Origin: Anaerolineales bacterium UBA3082
Lineage (GTDB): Bacteria; Chloroflexota; Anaerolineae; UBA7937
Assembly: GCA_002366595.1 (NCBI GenBank)
Contig: DFBK01000059.1
Location: forward strand, 33,451 to 61,526
Reading direction: 5' to 3'
Length of the DNA stretch: 28,076 nt
In this document: one piece after another, positions 23,313 to 28,076 of the stretch
Numbering within the stretch: position 1 is the stretch's first letter
How the letters are laid out: each line of letters opens with the position of its first letter
Translations under genes and position numbers: made by a program
Notes under the pieces: model-generated
Database searches by the model: none
The model's input: only the letters and a program-made list of their open reading frames with translations
What the model was told of the DNA's origin: nothing

Positions 23313-23516
23313 TCAGTTGGTCAGGTTGCGCCAGGAAGGGCTCTTCGCCAGCCAGGCCAGGATCTTCTCCGCGCAGTGAGCGCCCTGAATGACAACGTGG
23401 ACATAGAAGCCGGTGAGGAACGCTGCCCACCAAGGCTCGATGATGGCGAACCACTCCGGCCAAACGTAGCACAGGTCTCCCCGCTCAGATCGTCTTAATC
23501 CAGACTTCGGAAGCAT
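23313..23516 (-). CDS. Hypothetical 67-residue ORF after the polytopic membrane protein
   Basis: The ATG lies two bases after the stop of the 667-residue gene. The codon use (C or G at third positions) resembles that of real neighbours. The product is rich in tryptophan and hydrophobic residues (WPEWFAIIEPWWAAFLTGFYVHVVIQGAH), perhaps a short membrane-associated peptide. It could also be the leftover end of a larger gene cut by the DUF503 repeat that begins 22 bases beyond its stop. No family is recognised. Confidence 0.45.
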   Translation of the reverse strand: MLPKSGLRRSERGDLCYVWPEWFAIIEPWWAAFLTGFYVHVVIQGAHCAEKILAWLAKSPSWRNLTN

Positions 23517-23518
23517 GT

Positions 23519-25522
23519 TTAGAGGCCGAAAGCAAACTCACAAGCGGCAAGGAAGGTAAGGCTTGCCAGAAGGCCGAGGAGAGTAAAGAGCAAGGCCCAA
23601 CGTCTCTTGGCTAAGTGGGCCTCCGACAGTAGATACCCCATGATAACCGCAGCCCCCAGAGCGCCCAAGGCAATCCGCCACCAGGCAAGATCCCAGGGGT
23701 AGATGAATCTGAGCATGTAACGCTGTTGAATGTCCATAAGATAACCTAGAGAGGCTGTGAAAGCAGGTATCGGAATGAAGATGGGATGGGCATAATAGGT
23801 GACGAAACCCAAGGCCAAGGCTATAACGTAGACCAGGCCATCCCATCTCTCGTCCCAGCGTCCCCAGCGCCAGACGGTGCCCAAGATCACAGCCAACCAA
23901 AACGCAGGAGCCATGAAGATGGTCTCAAGAAGGAGAGACGGGATGGCGCTCAGCATACCGAGGGCGAAGAGGAGCAAGAGATGCCTCGAGGGGACAGGTG
24001 TATAGCGCTTTTGCTGGTAAAGAAGGGTGTAAAGAAAATAGGGCAGGCCGAGATAGAGAATCCCAAAGAGGAAGTTCAAGCCGAGCTCCCTTTCGAACTG
24101 CTGATGTCCGGCCAAAAGCTCCAGATGGGAGATCCCCCCGAGGAGCAGAAGCGAACCCAGAAACGGGAAGAGCCTGGCTTTCGAGAGGAAGCCTCTGGCA
24201 CCAAGCAGGCCCGGACTCACCTTGAAAATCTCCCAGATCATACCCCCCACATAGATGACGAGGGGCCAGAGACCGGCTGTCAAACCTTCCTCCGGTGCGA
24301 AGGCGAAAAAGTTGCTGAAATAGCCCCATAAGATGAAGAAAACAGTGATAGAGAGGCCGAAGAGCCAGATGAGGCCCTCGGAAGAGAGCCTCTTTACCCC
24401 CCAGAGGACGAGGGCGATGAGGGCGATGGCGATGGTGATGTAGAAATCGTAATCCAGGGCGGCAAGGAAATCCATGGGGAGGTTCGAAGGAAAGCGCAGT
24501 AGGGCCCTCCCCCAGCCATAAGCGCCGAGGAACTCTGCCAGAAGCAAGGGCGGTGCAAGAGCAAAACAGCGCGCCAGGATGCTCCAGGCGAACCAGAGAA
24601 AGAAGATAGTTATAACCAGAGCCTCTGTTGGTGCCAGCGTCTTGATGGTCTCCACCAGCCACTCGGCCAGGTCTTGGGCCCCATTGAAGAGGTCGAGTCC
24701 AACCCAGTACCAGAAGAGGCCCACTAGGCCCAGGAGGCCATTTGCAGCCAGGAAGGTGTTTGCCAGTACCTCCTGGGCGGGAGAACGCTGGAGGGTGGCG
24801 GCGTAAAAGACGGCGAAGATGATGAGCGTTGTGGCGAAGGCAACCCCAAACCTCAAAGGGCGCTCTCTGAGGACCCAGGGGTTGGCCACCAAGGCGAAGT
24901 AGACCCCTCCCAGGGCCAGCTTCCCCCACATCCCTATCTCGGCGGGCACGATGGCCCCTATGCCTAGAGAGCCGTAAGTGATAAGGGCCACCAATAGGCT
25001 AAGCGCGAGGAGGACGGGCCTTCTCCAGCGGCTCGTGGGCGAGGCTCCCGCCGCCCAAGTACCCAGGGCCAGCATCCAGAGTGAGGGAAGGGCGAACCAA
25101 AAGGTCCCCGCCAGGCTGATGCCCGCGTAGAGGCCGTAGAAAGCAACATAGGCAGCGGTGATGAGGTAGCCGAGAGGGCCCACCCTGGCCGCGCCGCAGA
25201 GGACGTAGGCCCAGCCGAAAGTGATGAAGAGAAGAGAGAGGTAGAGAGCAGGGGTGGGGACACCGATCTCCTCCCCCTCCCAGAGAGCGGTCCGTAGGAT
25301 GGGGTAGGCTTCAGCCTGGAGGGTCAAATAGACGGTGACGACGACATTAGCAAGCAGGACCAAAAGGCCCAGCCAGCTCAGGGGGCCAGCGCGGATGAGC
25401 GCCTTCGCGGTCTCCGCACCAGCCCCCTCGGCCCTACCCCACACGATGACTGCATAGCTCATGACGGAGGAGGCCGCGGCTTTTCTAATTCCTTCGAAGG
25501 CCCTGGCAAGAGTTTCTCTCAT
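23519..25522 (-). CDS. Polytopic membrane protein of unknown function, 667 residues
   Basis: The product has about 16 to 18 hydrophobic segments spread over its whole length, with short loops and no recognisable soluble domain. Examples are LSWLGLLVLLANVVVTVYL, ALIALVLWGVKRL and LLFTLLGLLASLTFLAA. A short charged N terminus faces the cytoplasm. No transporter or glycosyltransferase signature could be identified. The ribosome-binding site is weak (GGAAAG). It lies 114 bases after a zinc-ribbon membrane protein gene with no clear promoter between them. It is therefore probably the fourth gene of the operon led by the c-di-GMP riboswitch. Confidence 0.78.
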   Translation of the reverse strand: MRETLARAFEGIRKAAASSVMSYAVIVWGRAEGAGAETAKALIRAGPLSWLGLLVLLANVVVTVYLTLQAEAYPILRTALWEGEEIGVPTPALYLSLLFITFGWAYVLCGAARVGPLGYLITAAYVAFYGLYAGISLAGTFWFALPSLWMLALGTWAAGASPTSRWRRPVLLALSLLVALITYGSLGIGAIVPAEIGMWGKLALGGVYFALVANPWVLRERPLRFGVAFATTLIIFAVFYAATLQRSPAQEVLANTFLAANGLLGLVGLFWYWVGLDLFNGAQDLAEWLVETIKTLAPTEALVITIFFLWFAWSILARCFALAPPLLLAEFLGAYGWGRALLRFPSNLPMDFLAALDYDFYITIAIALIALVLWGVKRLSSEGLIWLFGLSITVFFILWGYFSNFFAFAPEEGLTAGLWPLVIYVGGMIWEIFKVSPGLLGARGFLSKARLFPFLGSLLLLGGISHLELLAGHQQFERELGLNFLFGILYLGLPYFLYTLLYQQKRYTPVPSRHLLLLFALGMLSAIPSLLLETIFMAPAFWLAVILGTVWRWGRWDERWDGLVYVIALALGFVTYYAHPIFIPIPAFTASLGYLMDIQQRYMLRFIYPWDLAWWRIALGALGAAVIMGYLLSEAHLAKRRWALLFTLLGLLASLTFLAACEFAFGL

Positions 25523-25636
25523 GACGGCTTTCCGTCGATGTCTCCGAAGAAGATCGTCTGGGACGACGGCTTGCTCGTAAAGTGAGGACTTGCTCGCTTT
25601 TCCAGAGGGGCAAGCATGCTCATCGGAGAGAGTGCG

Positions 25637-26236
25637 TCAGGTCACCGACACCCCACAGTGGTCACAGAACTTGGCCCCTGAGCGCAATAGATGACCGCAC
25701 CGGGGGCAGGCAAGCCACAGGGGCCTCCCGCACCGGTCGCAGAATTTGGCTCCTGACCGCAGGAGATCATGGCAGAAAGGACAACGAGACGTCTGAGGTT
25801 GGGCTGGGCAGGGCTTGGCCGCAAAGGACTCCCAATCGGTCTTGACCTCCTCAGCCAAGGTGGACAAAGCCCCCTTGGCTGCCTCAGCCCCCCTCTCAAG
25901 CACAACCTCCCCTCTGTCAATCCCTTCCTCAACTATCCCCCTAGTGATCTGCTTCTGGGCCGCCGTCCTACCCCGAGATGCACTCGCGTGCAGCCACCGC
26001 TGTATCTTCCTCCTGGCCAGGAAGATGGCGATGATGAAGGTGAGGCAGAAGGCCAGGCAGATCAAAGTAGGGATGGCAGCGGGAAAACCGACCTGCCAGG
26101 CCCGATAACCCAGCACAAGGGCGACCAAGAAAAGGATGGCTATCATAACGGTGGCCGGGTGCCTTAAGAAGAAAAGAAATGCCCGCCACCCACCCTTTAG
26201 GAGAAGTTTCCCCACTTTCAAGCCGATCTTAGTCAC
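25637..26236 (-). CDS. Membrane protein with C-terminal double zinc ribbon
   Basis: This 199-residue protein has two adjacent membrane segments at about 28-90 (VMIAILFLVALVLGY and LICLAFCLTFIIAIFL), a charged helical middle, and a cytoplasmic tail with two zinc ribbons. The ribbons read CPFC...CDRCG and CPRC...CDHCG, each with the identical core LLRSGAKFCD, so they arose by internal duplication. It follows the 200-residue zinc-ribbon gene by nine bases. The tail probably binds a partner rather than DNA; the function is unknown. Confidence 0.85.
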   Translation of the reverse strand: MTKIGLKVGKLLLKGGWRAFLFFLRHPATVMIAILFLVALVLGYRAWQVGFPAAIPTLICLAFCLTFIIAIFLARRKIQRWLHASASRGRTAAQKQITRGIVEEGIDRGEVVLERGAEAAKGALSTLAEEVKTDWESFAAKPCPAQPQTSRCPFCHDLLRSGAKFCDRCGRPLWLACPRCGHLLRSGAKFCDHCGVSVT

Positions 26237-26245
26237 CCTGGTTCT

Positions 26246-26848
26246 CTAGTCCGCAGGTTCCACCCTTGCTCCACAACTATCGCAGAACTTGGCCACGGGA
26301 CGAAGAGCTTCCCCGCACTGCGGGCAAGTGAGCTCCAATTGTGCCCCGCAGTTGTCGCAGAACTTGGCACCCGCCCTCACCGGCTGGCCACAGGATGGGC
26401 AGAGGAGCGGGGCGGAGGCGACAGGTGGAGCTGCAGTCACTGGCGGGGCCACAGCAGTCACCTGGCCCGTGGCGATGTATTGGTCGATCATCTCAAACAC
26501 CTGCTTGGGAAGCTGGCTCTGCTTCCAAGCCCCATAGGCGGCCGGGATGAGGGCTGGCCAGAAGATGATGGCCCCCACTGCTCCCACCGCCGCCTTATCC
26601 ACCCATTTAGCAGCACCCGTCTGCACCAGCAGGTTCTCACCCTGGGGGCTCATGGTCACATTGAGGGCCGCAGACATACCCAAAAATGAGCGCCAGCTCT
26701 CTGGCTTGCGGGCCTGCACCGTCATACCACCCCTGGGGACTTCCAGGCTCTGAACCTCGAACCCCTGATTCTCAAACCAGTCGGAAACCACCCCCGCCAG
26801 ATCTCGGATCTCTATGCCGGGGGCGTGATAAATCTTCTGTTCCGCCAT
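26246..26848 (-). CDS. Zinc-ribbon protein with N-terminal unknown domain
   Basis: The 200-residue product begins with an alpha/beta domain of about 90 residues (DLAGVVSDWFENQGFEVQSL, then GGMTVQARKPESW). A short hydrophobic stretch (AAVGAVGAIIFWPALIPAAYG) and an Ala/Pro/Val linker follow. Two zinc ribbons end the protein (CPSC...CDNCG and CPQC...CDSCG). The ATG directly follows the TAG of the preceding gene (TAGATG), so translation is coupled. The ribbons resemble those of the next protein in the operon, which suggests that the two share a partner or a common origin. Confidence 0.85.
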   Translation of the reverse strand: MAEQKIYHAPGIEIRDLAGVVSDWFENQGFEVQSLEVPRGGMTVQARKPESWRSFLGMSAALNVTMSPQGENLLVQTGAAKWVDKAAVGAVGAIIFWPALIPAAYGAWKQSQLPKQVFEMIDQYIATGQVTAVAPPVTAAPPVASAPLLCPSCGQPVRAGAKFCDNCGAQLELTCPQCGEALRPVAKFCDSCGARVEPAD

Positions 26849-27127
26849 CTAGTGCCTCCCTTCCTCTTCGGTCAGTTGGGCCAACCTCTCCATCCCCTGG
26901 AGCACGGCCCACTCATAGAGAACTTGAGTGAGTTCCTCGTGAAGCTCGTCGTTTAGCTTCGGCTCCAGGACGCGCAGCATCTCGGAAACCCTCTCCGCTT
27001 GCTGCCGCACCTCCTCCGGCTCGACCACCCCGTCGGCTAGAGCGCTTTGCCAGCTCTCCATCTGTTCCAGGTACTTGGAGAACATCAACTCATTCGACTC
27101 CGGGTCGAACCAACTTCTCTTGGCCAT
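26849..27127 (-). CDS. Hypothetical helical protein, first gene of the riboswitch operon
   Basis: This 92-residue acidic protein is predicted to be all-helical (MFSKYLEQMESWQSAL, VRQQAERVSEMLRVLE, LTQVLYEWAVLQGMERL). I recognise no family. The frame opens at a GTG at 27133, but AAGGAGG stands five bases before the ATG at 27127, so I use the ATG. About 180 bases upstream lie the riboswitch and its hairpin, making this the gene most directly controlled by c-di-GMP. Its stop codon abuts the next start. Confidence 0.82.
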   Translation of the reverse strand: MAKRSWFDPESNELMFSKYLEQMESWQSALADGVVEPEEVRQQAERVSEMLRVLEPKLNDELHEELTQVLYEWAVLQGMERLAQLTEEEGRH

Positions 27128-27308
27128 GGCCACCTCCTTGCATGATTATCGTTCACTTAAGAAGTCCGCACTCTCCTGAGCGGGCCCCGAGCGCCAGAGA
27201 GCACCTGCTCCTCTCCACTTCTCTAATCATACCCACATTTTGAGATCGACGACAGAAACCTGAAATCCACCTATTTCACTATCCAGACAGACCTACCTTC
27301 ACGAAAAT

Positions 27309-27340
27309 GCCCGCTTCCGCCAGGCCTTGGCGAAGCAGGC
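27309..27340 (-). terminator. Hairpin of the riboswitch expression platform
   Basis: GCCTGCTTC-GCCA pairs with TGGCGGAAGCGGGC around a five-base loop, giving a stem of about 13 pairs with one bulge. ATTTTCG follows. It stands directly after the aptamer and its T-rich tail (27350-27341), so it may be the conditional terminator. Confidence 0.6.
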
Positions 27341-27354
27341 AAAAAATAAATCCC

Positions 27355-27440
27355 TCGCTTTCGGCAGCCTGGCGATCATAGCCCCTTGGGGCCTTAGACC
27401 CATGGCTTTGCGTCCCCACCTTTCGATGGGTTTGCCCTTA
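27355..27440 (-). ncRNA. Cyclic-di-GMP-I (GEMM-I) riboswitch aptamer
   Basis: On the minus strand the RNA reads AAGGGCAAACC, then a stem capped by GAAA, then GGGGACGCAAAGCC, AUGGGUCUAAG, a hairpin with UAUG on its 3' side, and GCUGCCG. These are the conserved GEMM-I elements in the right order: the GGCAAACC entry of P1, the GNRA tetraloop, the GGGACGCAAAGCC ligand pocket, the CUAAG/UAUG tetraloop receptor and the UGCC exit of P1. By established knowledge this class binds c-di-GMP and controls motility, surface and adhesion genes. It lies between a strong promoter and the operon starting at 27127. Confidence 0.95.
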
Positions 27441-27480
27441 TCGTCGCGATTTAATCTATCATAATATCAATCTTGTCATA

Positions 27481-27509
27481 AATATAGCGCTTGATAGGAT
27501 CTGCGTCAA
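27481..27509 (-). promoter_or_regulatory. Promoter of the riboswitch operon
   Basis: TTGACG (27509-27504), a 17-base spacer and TATATT (27486-27481) give a good sigma-70-type promoter. The start would be near 27474, about 35 bases before the aptamer. Confidence 0.82.
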
Positions 27510-27613
27510 TAGCATAAAGGTACTAAGATTGTGTTCACCACTCAGCATCTGGCTTACCTTGCGCAAGGTTTGCTCCCTCGGCTATCACTCCTTCTCTTGG
27601 CGTTTGTTCGCGC

Positions 27614-27977
27614 CGCCGAGCAGCGAGTTCTAACCTCCTCATCCAGAGCACCCTCTTCTCCTCCTCACACTACCTCTATCTCGTAGTCGGCCACCTGGGC
27701 ATCAAACCGCCCCTTCTCGATACTCCTCACCACCTTGGTGAGGAGCCTGTGGACATTCCCCTGGTCGCTGGAAACACAGGCCACCCCTAAGACCGCATGT
27801 TGCCAGGCATCATTCCTCTCCACCTCGGCCACGGAGATGTTGAAATCATTGCCCAGCCGGGCCAGGATCGACTTGAGGATCCGCCGCTTATCCTTCAAAG
27901 AATGACAACCTGGCAAGTCCAGGTGGATGGTACAGACGCCGATGACCATGACACAGATATTTTATCACACTTTGGGT
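27614..27977 (-). repeat. DUF503 unit repeat, copy 3 (complete)
   Basis: This copy has the same extent as copy 2 (22926-23291): a fragment of about 50 bases from the glycosylase 5' end, the DUF503 gene, and the upstream GATATTTTATCACACTTT. Homology ends at nearly the same glycosylase codon (after GCTGCTCG on the minus strand) as in copy 2. Confidence 0.9.
27665..27949 (-). CDS. DUF503 family protein, copy B
   Basis: This is a full-length 94-residue paralogue of the protein at 22979-23263, differing at about ten positions (for example NISVAEVERND against NVSVAEVGRND). Substitutions are mostly conservative or silent, so both copies appear to be under selection. The function is unknown. As in copy A, no ribosome-binding site is seen, and AAAGTGTGATAAAAT stands just upstream of the ATG. 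Downstream on the minus strand are the glycosylase fragment and then the riboswitch operon. Confidence 0.92.
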   Translation of the reverse strand: MVIGVCTIHLDLPGCHSLKDKRRILKSILARLGNDFNISVAEVERNDAWQHAVLGVACVSSDQGNVHRLLTKVVRSIEKGRFDAQVADYEIEVV

Positions 27978-28035
27978 GGACATGCATTGTCATCAAACAA
28001 CCGAGGTCGCAAATTGAAGAGAGGTCTACCACTTG

Positions 28036-28064
28036 TTGAACCGATCCCCCCAAAGTATTATAAT
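28036..28064 (+). promoter_or_regulatory. Promoter facing out of the right edge
   Basis: TTGAAC (28036-28041), a 17-base spacer and TATAAT (28059-28064) face the right end of the window. The following GGTTTGGAGGG could be a leader with a ribosome-binding site. The gene it serves lies outside. Confidence 0.7.
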
Positions 28065-28076
28065 AGGTTTGGAGGG

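Larger units (their letters stand above)
27134..27664 (-). other. 530-base regulatory region of the riboswitch operon
   Basis: There is no gene in this gap. In minus-strand order it holds the truncated glycosylase 5' fragment (to 27614), AT-rich promoter DNA, the c-di-GMP riboswitch with its hairpin, and about 170 bases of leader with nothing recognisable before the first gene. Confidence 0.75.

Noticed and set aside
23925..24929. Minus-strand frame of 334 codons inside the 667-residue gene
   Set aside because: It is an out-of-frame shadow with Pro/Arg/Gly-rich composition; the overlapping frame has regular membrane segments.

Overview
The window looks like a chromosomal segment of a Chloroflexota bacterium (inference). 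The evidence is a GC-rich coding bias, lipoproteins with long Thr/Pro linkers, a large DUF2142/GT39-like membrane protein with appended beta-sandwich repeats, and the mix of zinc-ribbon membrane proteins. No rRNA, tRNA, CRISPR array or transposase gene was seen. All family assignments are by reading motifs; no search was run.

Left part (1-2185). On the minus strand are ftsY and then prfB, which runs off the left edge. prfB carries the classic programmed +1 frameshift site. A 500-base gap of hairpins and repeat relics separates ftsY from a plus-strand operon. Short-leader promoters face outward from the gap, and a 16-base exact direct repeat lies near both.

Housekeeping block (2186-14834, plus strand). 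A tightly overlapped series encodes a GT2 glycosyltransferase, MoaC, a threonine-synthase-like enzyme, FabF and RNase III. A Thr/Pro-rich SH3-like lipoprotein of mosaic base composition follows. Next come Smc (behind a TTGACA-17-TATACT promoter), an asparaginase, the 753-residue membrane glycosyltransferase-like protein and a small membrane protein. GGGCAGGT-type palindromic repeats sit just after rnc and after the lipoprotein gene.

Minus-strand accessory part (14945-27949). This holds an unknown 215-residue protein and a translationally coupled clan GH-A glycosidase plus solute-binding protein. A TrxR-fold ferredoxin/flavodoxin reductase (no CxxC) is followed by an AAA ATPase and then a chimeric gene. 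The chimera has the first half of a response-regulator receiver fused in frame to a second copy of the reductase 3' end. Further right are two small membrane proteins and an HhH-GPD DNA glycosylase. A DUF503 unit (gene plus the first codons of the glycosylase) occurs two and a half times, and a lipoprotein gene and a larger operon lie between the copies. That operon encodes a 92-residue protein, two zinc-ribbon membrane proteins, a polytopic 667-residue protein and a 67-residue ORF. It is preceded by a strong promoter and a clear cyclic-di-GMP-I (GEMM-I) riboswitch.

Two themes stand out. First, in three places accessory genes sit between direct repeats of a neighbouring housekeeping gene, as if cargo had entered by integration or duplication through host-gene homology. 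Second, an uncharacterised zinc-ribbon/polytopic-membrane operon appears to be under c-di-GMP control. This is the best candidate in the window for an undescribed system.
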